A stretch of 21,085 bases of DNA from NCBI GenBank assembly GCA_964428205.1, contig CAYRXE010000013.1:1-21085 (forward strand), in the 5' to 3' direction. Below are positions 1-8,132 of this stretch, in pieces. Within the stretch, counting starts at the first letter, position 1. Every line of letters begins with the position of its first letter. The position numbers and the translations under genes are program-made. The notes under the pieces were generated by a model, which did no database searches, was not told the origin of the DNA, and saw only the letters and a list, made by a program, of their open reading frames with translations. The stretch comes from CAYRXE01 sp964428205 (GTDB lineage Bacteria; Patescibacteriota; Gracilibacteria; Peribacterales; Peribacteraceae).

Positions 1-1324
1 GCTTGAAGTACTCTTCGATGCTCTCGCGACGTGCACCTGGGCGAGCGCCCGAGATGGCATCGACTGCGGCAACGATAAATGCCTCTGGAGAAGCGATCGG
101 AATATCTTCGTGGTGAGCCGCAATACAGTGGATCACTTCTGGGCGAACCTTGTAGCGCTTGGCGATTTCGACACCAATTTCGACGTGCGTGCCCGTAACC
201 TCGTGGTCGAGAGCCTTACCAATATCGTGGAGCAAGCAGCCTTCCATGGTGATCATCGGATCAGCACCAATTTCTTCTGCGAGCATGCGACCCATCTGTG
301 CCATTTCGACAGAGTGCTTGAGCACGTTCTGACCGTAACTGGTGCGGAAGCGAAGACGACCAATAATCTTAAGCAGATCTTGTGGGTAACCCGTGATACC
401 AAGTTCTTCGACAGCGCGCTTACCGAACTCGAGCATCATCTTACCGACCTGCTCTTTTACTTTTGCGACCGTCTCTTCGATCTTCGCAGGCTGAATGCGT
501 CCGTCCTGCACAAGTTTTTCCATCGAGAGCTTGGCGACGTAGCGGCGCACGAGATCAAAGCCCGAGAGAATAATGGCACCTGGCGTGTCATCGATGATGA
601 CGTCGACACCGGTTGCAGCTTCGAATGCCGTGATGTTGCGACCTTCTTTACCGATGATCTTTCCTTTCACGTCATCGCTTGGGAGTGGCACAACCGTTGC
701 CGTGGATTCACTTGCGACCTCAGATGCGTAACGTTGCATGGCTTCGGTCATCAAGAGCTTTGCTTTGTCTTCCACTTCGCTTTCCATATCTTCGCGCTTG
801 AGCTTGATCTGCTCTGCGAAGAAGTCGCCGAATTCCTTCTCGAGCTCCTCTTTAAGCTGCTTCTTTGCCTCTTCCTGAGAGAGCTTAGCGGTCTTCTCCA
901 ATGCTTCGCGGTGCTTGGCAGCAGCGTCCGACATCTCGGTCTTCAAGGCCGTGATGTCTTGTTCCTTCTGGACCAAGTTTGTGCGCTGACGTTCGACCTC
1001 GCGAACTTTTTCGTCGAGCGTCTTTTCTTTTTCTTCCATGCGACCTTGTTCTTTTTCCATCTTGGCTTCCATTTCGGCTGCCTGCATTTTTGCATCAGCA
1101 AGAATTTCCTTCGCGGCAATTTTTGCCTCGTTCTCTGCGGACTTAATTTGGCTCTTCACTTCGGCAAGACGGTTTTCCATCTTGTCCAAGTTGCGCTGCT
1201 GCTCGTTGATCTGATTCTGCAGAGCAGTCGAAATTTTCTTTCCTTGGCTAAACCAAAACCAGCCGGTGAGTAAACCTAGCCCTGCTCCAGCGAGCAGTGC
1301 GGAAAATACGATGATGTATTCCAT
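1..1324 (-). CDS. rny: Ribonuclease Y (partial, C-terminus beyond window edge)
   Basis: Membrane-anchored endoribonuclease that starts mRNA decay in many bacteria lacking RNase E. The reverse strand reads from ATG at 1324 and stays open to the window edge, giving 441 residues; the family is usually about 510-520, so roughly the last 75 are missing. Visible in order: an N-terminal membrane segment (about residues 3-25, MEYIIVFSALLAGAG...), a long charged coiled coil (about 30-190), a KH RNA-binding domain with the signature GKIIGKEGRNI (221-231), and an HD phosphohydrolase domain with the metal-binding HD pair at 366-367 in LLHDIGKALDHE, followed by AAHHED. This domain order is diagnostic of RNase Y. 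No Shine-Dalgarno sequence precedes the ATG. The gene is divergent from the nuclease gene at 1685. A long open frame on the opposite strand is only its shadow. Confidence 0.96.
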   Translation of the reverse strand, partial: MEYIIVFSALLAGAGLGLLTGWFWFSQGKKISTALQNQINEQQRNLDKMENRLAEVKSQIKSAENEAKIAAKEILADAKMQAAEMEAKMEKEQGRMEEKEKTLDEKVREVERQRTNLVQKEQDITALKTEMSDAAAKHREALEKTAKLSQEEAKKQLKEELEKEFGDFFAEQIKLKREDMESEVEDKAKLLMTEAMQRYASEVASESTATVVPLPSDDVKGKIIGKEGRNITAFEAATGVDVIIDDTPGAIILSGFDLVRRYVAKLSMEKLVQDGRIQPAKIEETVAKVKEQVGKMMLEFGKRAVEELGITGYPQDLLKIIGRLRFRTSYGQNVLKHSVEMAQMGRMLAEEIGADPMITMEGCLLHDIGKALDHEVTGTHVEIGVEIAKRYKVRPEVIHCIAAHHEDIPIASPEAFIVAAVDAISGARPGARRESIEEYFK

Positions 1325-1684
1325 GGGACATGGGGGCAGAAAGTAAGTGATCTGCCACACTCACGAGATGACTAGCCTACGAACAAATGCGTGCGAGCGA
1401 ACATAGGGTGGGAATCGAAGTGAGGTGGGGGAGAAACAAAGGGAAGTTTGTCACTGGCGTGAGTATAAGGTGCGGTTCTCTCCTTGGCGAGAACAGATTT
1501 GCGGCTTGTGGTAGCGAAATACTGAGCACAGTGCCCTACGTATCATTCCCTTAATCTTTTGAGGCAGATCTTTGCGTTGACGGAACAGCGTTCATGGCTT
1601 GCCGCTGTGGTTCTTCCTCGATGATCCATCACCGACTTGATCATTCATGATTCATCCACTCAGTCGTTCTGGTGACATGTGGGT
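1325..1684. other. Divergent intergenic region, no confident gene
   Basis: This 360-nt region lies between the divergent starts of rny and the lamin-tail nuclease gene, so it should hold both promoters. I could not assign a convincing -35/-10 pair to either. A small inverted repeat, GTTCTC (1475-1480) and GAGAAC (1489-1494) with an 8-nt loop, is present, and a near-palindromic TGATCATTCATGATTCA lies just upstream of the plus-strand gene. No small ORF with coding character was seen. Confidence 0.5.
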
Positions 1685-4156
1685 ATGCGACTGAGCATCT
1701 TCCGCATCGGCTTTCTGTGTGCCATCACGGTTCTCCTGGTATTCCCATACCTCGTGTCTGCTCATGCCATCATCAGCGAGGTGATGTGGATGGGGAGTGA
1801 TCTTTCTACCCAAGATGAGTGGGTGGAGATCACCGGTCTTGATACAGAGACGGATCTCTCTGGATGGAAGCTCACGTCGGTCAATACGAGCGGCACTGAG
1901 GTGACCATCATTCAGTTTGCGACAGGTTCAGTGCTTCCCGCTGATGCTTCTTGGGTGATTGCTCGCTACGCATCTGGTCAGTCTCGTCTCGCGAATGAAC
2001 CTCACGCGATTTCAAACACAATGACGTTGCCTAACTCCAAGCTTCTTCTGCGTCTCAAAGACACTTCAGGTGCTGTTATAGACCAAGCAGATGACGGAGC
2101 GGGTGAACCTTTTGCGGGTGCGAATCCAAGCGGAGGAGCCAAAGCGAGCATGGAGCGTCTGCACCTACGAGCATCTGGTTCCGAGAAATCCTCGTGGACA
2201 ACCTCAGCTGCGGTTTTCGGTTGGGATGAAGGAGTGACAATCTACGGAACGCCAGGATCAGTGAGCGCTCCACCGGCATCTTCGTCGTCTTCATCGCAAT
2301 TTAATTCAAGTTCATCAATTGGAGATCAGCCCTTATTGAACTGCTCAAACTCCGAACACATTTTTGTATCAGAGTTGATGCCGGACCCAGAAGGGACCGA
2401 TGCCGAGCACGAGTGGATCGAACTCCAGAATCCCACAGACGATTCTTGGGCACTCCAAGGTTGGACGCTCGAACTCGAGGGCTCCACCAAGAAAGTGATT
2501 CCCGATCTCACGATGCCCGCACACTCCGTCTCACTTGTTCCTACAAGCACGCTCGGACTCTCGCTCAACAACAATGGTGCCACAGTGATCCTACGCGATT
2601 CGGACGGTAGCGAATGCGATCGTGTGACGTACCCAAAGCTGCCGGTGTCCGTCTCCTATGGGCGTGGAGCTGATGATGGCCAATGGAAGCCCAATTGCTA
2701 TGTTACGCCTGGAGAACCCAATCTGAGCCCTACCTGGAACCCGGATATAGGCGTGGAATCGGGATCTACCCTGGGAACCGGCAAAGCCAAGCTCAATGTG
2801 CTCCTTACAACCGTCGAAGGCTTTAGTGGCACTCCGCAATGCACGGTCGACTTTGGAGACATGCAAAAATCCCAGACCTGTGATCCTGGTTGGCACACCT
2901 ACAGCACACCTGGGTCGTACACTCTCACGCTCACCGCAGTGAATGCATGTAGTACCACAGTGACACGCTCCCTCGATATAACCGTTTGGAATAAGTCAGC
3001 GAGTGCATCGAGCGCAGCAGCGACTCTGAGCAAGATCGTGAGCACTGCGACTGGCCGTGTACCCGTGATCATCTCGGCCGCACTCCCAAACCCTAGTGGA
3101 GACGACAAAGGACATGAGTGGGTAGAGCTCGTGAACACGACGGGTGATACGGTCACCACACGAGGACTCAGATTTGTGAGTGGTACCAAAAAGAGCAGCG
3201 CACTTGGGGAGGAAGTCTTTGCACCTCGTGAACGTAAGAGGTACATCGTATCGCTCCTAGGAGTGAGCTTAGGGAACACCGATACCGGCATTGAATTGCA
3301 GACAGAAGCAGGGGAATCACTAAGTAGGCTGCAATGGGGTAAAGCCAAGGAGGGCGCTGTGTACCGTTATGGGTCATTTGGCTCTGTATTAACGGCAAAA
3401 GTCATCCGGGTGATTGATGGAGATACCTTCACAGCACTCGTGGATGGTGCCGATCCACATGAAGAAGATGTGCGGTTACTGGGAGTGGATGCACCCGAAA
3501 CTGTGCATCCAACCAAAGGAATTCAGCCGCTAGGAATGGAATCTAAAAATTATCTAAGAGCCCTGATTGAAAACAAAAATATAGAACTACAATTTGATAC
3601 AGATGAACGAGATGTGTATGGGCGTGCACTTGCGTATATTTCCGTATTTCCGAACAAAGAGTCGGTGCAAGAGCTGATGATCCGCCGAGGTCTCTTGAAA
3701 GTAGATGAACAACATTTGTATACAAAGAAAAACGACTACCTCGCCATGCAAGATGAGGCAAAGTCTCGTGAGGTCGGACTGTGGGAAAAGTCGACGAAGA
3801 AAAAATCTGGATCGAGTAGTTCGAAGTCTTCGAAGCCCGCAATCTCGATCACCTCCGTGCGCACTCTCGCGGCGACGAACTCATACGACAGTAAGCCTGT
3901 CTACGAAAATGTTTTTTCGTCTCCCGTGTCGTACGTAGAAGGGGACTTGGAGGACGAGATGACCAGTGATGAGCAGCTATATGCATCACTCCTCGAAGAT
4001 CAGCCTGCAATTGTCGAAGCGTTGCCTTCCAGTTCACCTCTGGGCATTTCCTTGCCTGTTCTCCTAGGTGTCTTGGCGGGGTACACGGTTTTGCTGGGCG
4101 CAATGCTGGCTGGAGGGGTATTCCTTGGCCTTAAACTCAAGCTCTTGAGGGTTTGA
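1685..4156 (+). CDS. Exported lamin-tail/PKD/thermonuclease fusion with C-terminal membrane anchor
   Basis: 823 residues from ATG 1685; an in-frame GTG at 1679 is possible but the ATG starts a better signal peptide (MRLSIFRIGF...PYLVSA, cleavage near 26). Order: lamin-tail domain (LTD) 1 at about 27-150 (ISEVMWMG, DEWVEITG, LSGWKL); Ser-rich linker about 195-215; LTD 2 about 224-330 (VSELMPDPEG, HEWIELQN); PKD-like fold about 371-437 (VDFGD, GSYTLTLTA); LTD 3 about 461-555 (GHEWVELVN); staphylococcal-nuclease domain about 570-700; Lys/Ser linker; hydrophobic C-terminal segment about 786-818. The nuclease keeps the expected active-site residues: Asp in VIDGDTF, Arg597 and Glu605 in VRLLGVDAPE, and Arg647 in YGRALAY. 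The likely role is Ca2+-dependent DNA/RNA cleavage at the cell surface, which could scavenge nucleotides or process DNA for uptake; that role is inferred. No SD and no obvious terminator. Confidence 0.9.
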   Translation: MRLSIFRIGFLCAITVLLVFPYLVSAHAIISEVMWMGSDLSTQDEWVEITGLDTETDLSGWKLTSVNTSGTEVTIIQFATGSVLPADASWVIARYASGQSRLANEPHAISNTMTLPNSKLLLRLKDTSGAVIDQADDGAGEPFAGANPSGGAKASMERLHLRASGSEKSSWTTSAAVFGWDEGVTIYGTPGSVSAPPASSSSSSQFNSSSSIGDQPLLNCSNSEHIFVSELMPDPEGTDAEHEWIELQNPTDDSWALQGWTLELEGSTKKVIPDLTMPAHSVSLVPTSTLGLSLNNNGATVILRDSDGSECDRVTYPKLPVSVSYGRGADDGQWKPNCYVTPGEPNLSPTWNPDIGVESGSTLGTGKAKLNVLLTTVEGFSGTPQCTVDFGDMQKSQTCDPGWHTYSTPGSYTLTLTAVNACSTTVTRSLDITVWNKSASASSAAATLSKIVSTATGRVPVIISAALPNPSGDDKGHEWVELVNTTGDTVTTRGLRFVSGTKKSSALGEEVFAPRERKRYIVSLLGVSLGNTDTGIELQTEAGESLSRLQWGKAKEGAVYRYGSFGSVLTAKVIRVIDGDTFTALVDGADPHEEDVRLLGVDAPETVHPTKGIQPLGMESKNYLRALIENKNIELQFDTDERDVYGRALAYISVFPNKESVQELMIRRGLLKVDEQHLYTKKNDYLAMQDEAKSREVGLWEKSTKKKSGSSSSKSSKPAISITSVRTLAATNSYDSKPVYENVFSSPVSYVEGDLEDEMTSDEQLYASLLEDQPAIVEALPSSSPLGISLPVLLGVLAGYTVLLGAMLAGGVFLGLKLKLLRV

Positions 4157-4186
4157 GGTCGTCTCCACGTGCTCCGTGCCTCTTTA

Positions 4187-4215
4187 TTGTCTGAAGTGCG
4201 TTTTTTTGGTATACT
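4187..4215 (+). promoter_or_regulatory. Sigma70-type promoter of the 4226-7164 operon
   Basis: TTGTCT (4187-4192), a 17-nt spacer that includes a T-run, then TATACT (4210-4215) preceded by GG. Transcription would start near 4222, about 4 nt before the ATG at 4226, so the mRNA is effectively leaderless. The position also rules out the upstream in-frame GTG at 4169 as the start. Confidence 0.75.
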
Positions 4216-4225
4216 AGAGAGATTT

Positions 4226-5119
4226 ATGTCAGGACACTCACACAAACCAGAAGAGAAGAAACCGGCAGATCCAGGGCAGGAGAAAATCCTGAATACCTTG
4301 GGACATTTGCGTGCGCATCTCGAAGATGGCAACACTATTGCTGGCATTACAATTGATGAAGTGACCAAAACTATCCGCGCACGTACAAGAGAAGCTCTTA
4401 CCGGACACCCGATCGAGAAGACGAATAGGCATTACAAAGCGTTGGATACGCAATTGGGACATGCTCAAAAAGTCTTAAGGCAAAACCTCACTGACGCCGA
4501 AAATGCGGCTTTGGCGCCAGGAGTAACTGTGACAGAAGTTCACAAAAGCAGGATCACTGAAGCAAAAAAGAAAGTTCAGGAAGCTGCTGAGGCAAGAAAG
4601 ATTGCAGCTGAACTACGCGTTCAAAATCCGGATAAAGTTAAAAAGCACCATGAGGATCATGACGAACATCATGAGCATGAGGAGAGAGAAAAAAGAACAA
4701 AAGAGAGGCAGAAGTGGTACAAGGGATGGTCAGATTGGAGAAGCGAAGCTCAAGAAGCCCTCATGTTTGAAAAAGGATTTATGGTCAGCAAATTTATTAA
4801 TGTACGAGTTATCGACAACTTCATAAAAGGAAAAGGCTCTCGATGGAATCCGCTTACGTGGCCAAGCAGGGGAGTCCAGTTGAGTGCCAGCTCAGTGAAG
4901 TACGCACTGACTTCTATTCCTGAGCATAAGTACACCGCTTTGGCAGGTGCCGGTCTTGGCACCGCTGTTGGAGGAGGCATTCCTTTAGGATTGCCCCTTG
5001 GACTAGTGGGCGCAGTGGCATTTTCGACAATTCATAAAATGATTGCAGGGAAAAAAGATGCAGGTCATGCAGCGGCAGATAGTCACGGACATGACGCCCA
5101 TGGCGGCGGTCACCATTAA
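4226..5119 (+). CDS. Hypothetical His-rich protein with glycine-rich hydrophobic C-terminal region
   Basis: 297 residues, first gene of a two-gene operon. I recognise no family. The N-terminal half is charged and helical (repeated Lys/Glu/Ala, probable coiled coil). A His/Asp/Glu cluster lies at about 139-155 (KHHEDHDEHHEHEE), followed by a basic Lys/Arg stretch. A hydrophobic Gly-rich segment at about 237-270 (ALAGAGLGTAVGGGIP..., LGLVGAVAF) looks like a membrane hairpin or glycine zipper. The last 17 residues are again His-rich (SHGHDAHGGGHH). The His clusters suggest divalent metal binding (Zn, Ni, Cu), which is an inference. There is no signal peptide and no SD. The start is fixed by the promoter whose -10 box ends 10 nt upstream. 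The next gene begins 8 nt after the stop. Confidence 0.85.
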   Translation: MSGHSHKPEEKKPADPGQEKILNTLGHLRAHLEDGNTIAGITIDEVTKTIRARTREALTGHPIEKTNRHYKALDTQLGHAQKVLRQNLTDAENAALAPGVTVTEVHKSRITEAKKKVQEAAEARKIAAELRVQNPDKVKKHHEDHDEHHEHEEREKRTKERQKWYKGWSDWRSEAQEALMFEKGFMVSKFINVRVIDNFIKGKGSRWNPLTWPSRGVQLSASSVKYALTSIPEHKYTALAGAGLGTAVGGGIPLGLPLGLVGAVAFSTIHKMIAGKKDAGHAAADSHGHDAHGGGHH

Positions 5120-5127
5120 GCACACAC

Positions 5128-7164
5128 ATGATTCCTCATTTATTCCGCTCTTCGGCTCGCACATTCTCCTTCAAAGAAGCGAGATTGTGCCACTACACGC
5201 CTGAGGAGCTGCCAACTCCTGATGAGTCGATGCTTGATGCTGCAAAAGAAAAAGTCACGAAGGCTTGGTCTTGGACCAAAGATCGTGCCGCTGATTTTGG
5301 CGGCTGGTCTGCCGAAAAGTATGCCAATGCAAAGTCAGTTATTGGTCCGTGGACTGATGCTGCGCTGCTGAACATGCCGAAACACGTGCAAGCACTCTGG
5401 AGAAAGATCTCCTTAAATCCAAGTATTGAAGAAGAGACAAAGATCCAAATGCTTAGCAGCCTACAGGAATTCATGCTGTCGGCGCCTGCTCCAGTTGTGG
5501 ATTTGGTCGCAATTGCAGTGAGCAAAATTGCTCCAGACAAACTTGCTACCGATCACCTGGAAGCACTCACAAATCATCAGGAATGGATTCGTGCATTTAA
5601 GAGCCAGGAACTTCTCTTAGATGCTACGTCTCAGGATTTTTACAACTCAAATCAGAAGGTAATGCATACCCCGACTCTTCTTCTTATGACGTTGGAGAAG
5701 CAGGAGAGGTTGGAGTTGTACAAGCTCTACGTCGATTCTTTTATTCATAAAGATGTCCAAGCAGAGCATCACACGGTCTTTGGAGACGATGTGCGAGATG
5801 ATAAAAAGAGAATGGGGCCACTCGTCGCAAACCGCGACAAAATTGCCGATGCCATGCAGACGATGCTCACAGGAACGCCTCCTCAGAATGATCCTGATAA
5901 ATCTGCACAAGACATTGCGTTCGAAAGTTTGGAAAAGCGTTATAAGAACAATCCTGCGTTGGTGCAGCGAGAAGCCGAAAAAGCTCTCCGCGACCCAAAG
6001 GCGCTCACATTGTTCAATGGAGCCAAGAACCTCGGTGTGTTCCCACCAGAAGTTCTCGATACCATCAATACAAAGCTCACGTTCCGCAACGAAGATCGCG
6101 AGCGTGCCATCATTGGTGTGCGGGACAGACGTTCGGCCGAAGCAGCAAAAATCAACGCGAAAGAAGCTGCAAATATTTTGGACAGAATGGAAGGATGGGA
6201 GAAGCTCGCACTCATTGCCGTTATTGGCTATGTCGCTATCAAGCACACAAAACTCGCCGTTGGAGGTTTGCTGGTGTATCTCGGTTTTAAGTACATCGGT
6301 AACGTGCAGGATCCTTTGGGTGCGGGTGCACAAAAGATTAAAGAAGGTGCTGATTACCTTAGAGGGAAAAACCACAAGGCACGCAATGCTCTTGGTTGGG
6401 ATCACGAAAAAACTCCCGAAGAAATGGCTGAAGCCATGGTGCGCTTTGCCGAGGGTGAAGACTTGCACAACATAGAAGAGGAAGCAGAGGTCTTGATGAC
6501 ACTCAGTGGAAAGACTCTCTCAGAGCTTTCGAATGCATTTAGCATTACGAAGACTGGTTGGAATTTGGACCTTAAGCTTCTCTACGGAAGCCAGAAGAAC
6601 ATTCCTCCGTATTTCAAAAATCAGGATCACTGCCGTGCCATGACTCGTGCCGTTGGGTACATGTTCTTTGCGTTGTATCGCTCGAATCATCCGGGGGATG
6701 CAGAAGTGAAGGCGGTCTCTGATCGCATGGCACGTCTTGATGACAGCATGAAGTGGATGGATGAATTGGCAAAGCCACAGAATGCTCAGCTCGCTCGCTC
6801 GTACGAGAACTTGGTTGTTCGCGGGAAAACCGAGGGCTACAGCGATACACGCCAGTTGCACAAATTTATTGAGACTCAGGTGACCATATATGTAGCTGAC
6901 AAGACTTCTTCTGGTACTAAGCCTATAAGGCCGTTTGTTGATAAGGGTAGTAACCCAACAGGTCCCGATGGAGATTCAGGTTCCAAGCCTACGAAAGCTG
7001 GTTCTGTTGACAGAGATAATCCTCAGGTTCCTGCTCAGGGTGGAGAAGTACCTAAGAAATCTGGAAACAAGACCGACAGTCTTCCAAAAAAGCCAAGTGA
7101 TACTCAGCAAAAAGCCACTACTCCAGATTCTTCGTCCGGTGGTCCAACAAAACCCGCAAAATAA
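5128..7164 (+). CDS. Hypothetical 678-aa protein, second gene of orphan operon
   Basis: 678 residues, no family recognised. The N-terminus (MIPHLFRSSARTFSFKEARL) resembles that of the 1237-aa protein at 9277: both place F-R, A, F-S and E-x-R-L at matching positions. The body is mostly helical. A hydrophobic stretch at about 362-392 (LALIAVIGYVAIKHTKLAVG, then LLVYLGFKYIG) could be one or two membrane passes. The last roughly 95 residues form a disordered Pro/Lys/Ser/Thr/Gly-rich tail. There is no secretion signal and no SD before the ATG (CATTAAGCACACACATG). The gene sits 8 nt after the His-rich gene, so the two are probably cotranscribed and may act together at the membrane. A strong hairpin follows the stop. 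Confidence 0.85.
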   Translation: MIPHLFRSSARTFSFKEARLCHYTPEELPTPDESMLDAAKEKVTKAWSWTKDRAADFGGWSAEKYANAKSVIGPWTDAALLNMPKHVQALWRKISLNPSIEEETKIQMLSSLQEFMLSAPAPVVDLVAIAVSKIAPDKLATDHLEALTNHQEWIRAFKSQELLLDATSQDFYNSNQKVMHTPTLLLMTLEKQERLELYKLYVDSFIHKDVQAEHHTVFGDDVRDDKKRMGPLVANRDKIADAMQTMLTGTPPQNDPDKSAQDIAFESLEKRYKNNPALVQREAEKALRDPKALTLFNGAKNLGVFPPEVLDTINTKLTFRNEDRERAIIGVRDRRSAEAAKINAKEAANILDRMEGWEKLALIAVIGYVAIKHTKLAVGGLLVYLGFKYIGNVQDPLGAGAQKIKEGADYLRGKNHKARNALGWDHEKTPEEMAEAMVRFAEGEDLHNIEEEAEVLMTLSGKTLSELSNAFSITKTGWNLDLKLLYGSQKNIPPYFKNQDHCRAMTRAVGYMFFALYRSNHPGDAEVKAVSDRMARLDDSMKWMDELAKPQNAQLARSYENLVVRGKTEGYSDTRQLHKFIETQVTIYVADKTSSGTKPIRPFVDKGSNPTGPDGDSGSKPTKAGSVDRDNPQVPAQGGEVPKKSGNKTDSLPKKPSDTQQKATTPDSSSGGPTKPAK

Positions 7165-7169
7165 AAAAA

Positions 7170-7192
7170 CCTCACGCAACTTGTGCGTGAGG
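7170..7192. terminator. Bidirectional hairpin terminator between convergent genes
   Basis: Perfect 9-bp stem CCTCACGCA (7170-7178) and TGCGTGAGG (7184-7192) with a 5-nt loop. Seven A's sit directly before it, giving a U-tract for the minus-strand gene ending at 7216. On the plus side the tail (CTTAGCTT) is weaker, but the hairpin lies only 5 nt after the stop of the 678-aa gene. Confidence 0.85.
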
Positions 7193-7215
7193 CTTAGCTT
7201 CAGCTGCTGTTCGAA

Positions 7216-7929
7216 TTAGGGACGGGCGAATGAATTCGCCTTACTCGTCCTCTTTTCGTCAGCGGGAGTGGTGTAGAACACCTCTCCCTTTTTCGCGTCC
7301 GTAGGTATGGTGACGCTTTTTTTGTTTGCACTTTTTGGTTCTTGATCCGCGGGTAAGCGCAGAGTTATGAACCATTCTTTTACGATCGTGTCCTTTGGCA
7401 CCTCCAGTTCGAGTCCTGTTGGTGACACGGCAATCTGAGGCGATTCCAATGGCTTTTCTCTGAACATAGATCCTGCGTGGACGAACTCCTCTTGGAAGCT
7501 CGTAGGCAAGTATAGAAAAGCAAAGAACACACCTCCGATGATGATCATTGCGAGTCCGACGAAGCCAAAAAAGTCTGGCCGCGTGTCATGTGGACTATCG
7601 CTTTTCTGAATGAACATGTATCCGGCTCCGATGAGAAGGACGCATACAGCATTCATAACCAATGACATTCCGTTCATATCGAGCACGTTCACTTTCTTGT
7701 ACCCACAATTCCAAGCGAGTTGCATACATATGATTAGTAGGTATGCGCCAAGCATCCACCAGCACAACTTCGTTAGCTCCTTGCGGAGATGCTCATTGCT
7801 GCTTCCGTTTGAGTGAGCAGGAGCGTCACCCACTGCATGTGGAGCAGGAGGGGGTGGTGTTGCTGCTGGCGCAGTAGGTGCCGTACTGACAGTAACGGTT
7901 GTTGCGGGTGCAGGGGCTGTACTAGACAT
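7216..7929 (-). CDS. Hypothetical membrane protein with three TM segments and Pro/Ala/Thr-rich N-terminus
   Basis: 237 residues from ATG 7929; an upstream extension to 7998 is open but lies upstream of the SD. N-terminal about 45 residues are Ala/Pro/Thr-rich and low in complexity. Three hydrophobic segments follow: LCWWMLGAYLLIICMQLAW (about 56-75), MSLVMNAVCVLLIGAGYMFI (about 87-107) and FFGFVGLAMIIIGGVFFAFL (about 120-140). The C-terminal about 90 residues are soluble (QIAVSPTGLELEVPKDTIVK, EWFITLRLP) and probably extracytoplasmic. No family recognised. Unlike most genes here it has a strong SD, AAAGGAG, 8 nt before the ATG. It forms its own unit: promoter at 8035-8063, leader of about 99 nt, terminator at 7170-7192. 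Confidence 0.82.
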   Translation of the reverse strand: MSSTAPAPATTVTVSTAPTAPAATPPPPAPHAVGDAPAHSNGSSNEHLRKELTKLCWWMLGAYLLIICMQLAWNCGYKKVNVLDMNGMSLVMNAVCVLLIGAGYMFIQKSDSPHDTRPDFFGFVGLAMIIIGGVFFAFLYLPTSFQEEFVHAGSMFREKPLESPQIAVSPTGLELEVPKDTIVKEWFITLRLPADQEPKSANKKSVTIPTDAKKGEVFYTTPADEKRTSKANSFARP

Positions 7930-7937
7930 GACAAAGG

Positions 7938-7944
7938 CTCCTTT
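7938..7944 (-). promoter_or_regulatory. Shine-Dalgarno site fixing the start at 7929
   Basis: AAAGGAG on the minus strand, 8 nt upstream of ATG 7929. It supports MSSTAPAP as the true N-terminus over the open extension further upstream. Confidence 0.8.
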
Positions 7945-8034
7945 CGAGAAGCGGTTGAGATAGGGACAGAGTCGTAAATCCCAGGGAAACACTCCCAAGG
8001 AAGCTGTGATTTGAATGAACAGCAGCTAATAAGC

Positions 8035-8063
8035 AAAATACAATATTTAACAATAAAAGTCAA
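8035..8063 (-). promoter_or_regulatory. Sigma70-type promoter of the three-TM protein gene
   Basis: Minus strand: TTGACT (8063-8058), 17-nt AT-rich spacer, TATTTT (8040-8035). Transcription would start near 8028, giving a leader of about 99 nt. It lies just beyond the terminator hairpins of the preceding minus-strand gene, so the two genes are separate units. Confidence 0.7.
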
Positions 8064-8081
8064 TATTTCCTTACACAAAAG

Positions 8082-8125
8082 AACCGTGGGGGAATACCAC
8101 GGTTTGCTCTGGGGTTACCCAGAGC
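8082..8125 (-). terminator. Tandem hairpins, terminator of the Cys/Ser-rich gene
   Basis: Two perfect stems follow the stop at 8133. The first pairs 8106-8113 with 8118-8125 (GCTCTGGG / CCCAGAGC, 4-nt loop). The second pairs 8082-8089 with 8097-8104 (AACCGTGG / CCACGGTT, 7-nt loop). On the minus strand the second is followed by TTCTTTTG, a modest U-tract. Confidence 0.75.
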
Positions 8126-8132
8126 TAGGTTG

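Noticed and set aside
110..1273. 387-aa open frame on the plus strand
   Set aside because: It is the antisense shadow of rny, whose KH and HD motifs are unmistakable; the translation is Phe/Leu/His-rich with no family resemblance.
1637..1665. ATGAT-rich near-palindrome upstream of the nuclease gene as a copy of the 14974-15040 repeat
   Set aside because: Similar in base composition only; the arms cannot be aligned well enough to call them the same element.
4169..4225. GTG start extending the His-rich protein by 19 residues
   Set aside because: The TTGTCT-17-TATACT promoter lies inside this extension, so the mRNA would begin downstream of the GTG.
5647..6468. 273-aa minus-strand ORF within the 678-aa gene
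   Set aside because: No start signal or family resemblance; the plus frame is longer, in an operon and ends at a terminator.
7202..8027. AGCTGCTGTTC and its inverted copy flanking the three-TM gene as mobile-element ends
   Set aside because: Only 11 nt, no target duplication, no transposase; such a match is not unlikely by chance over 800 nt.
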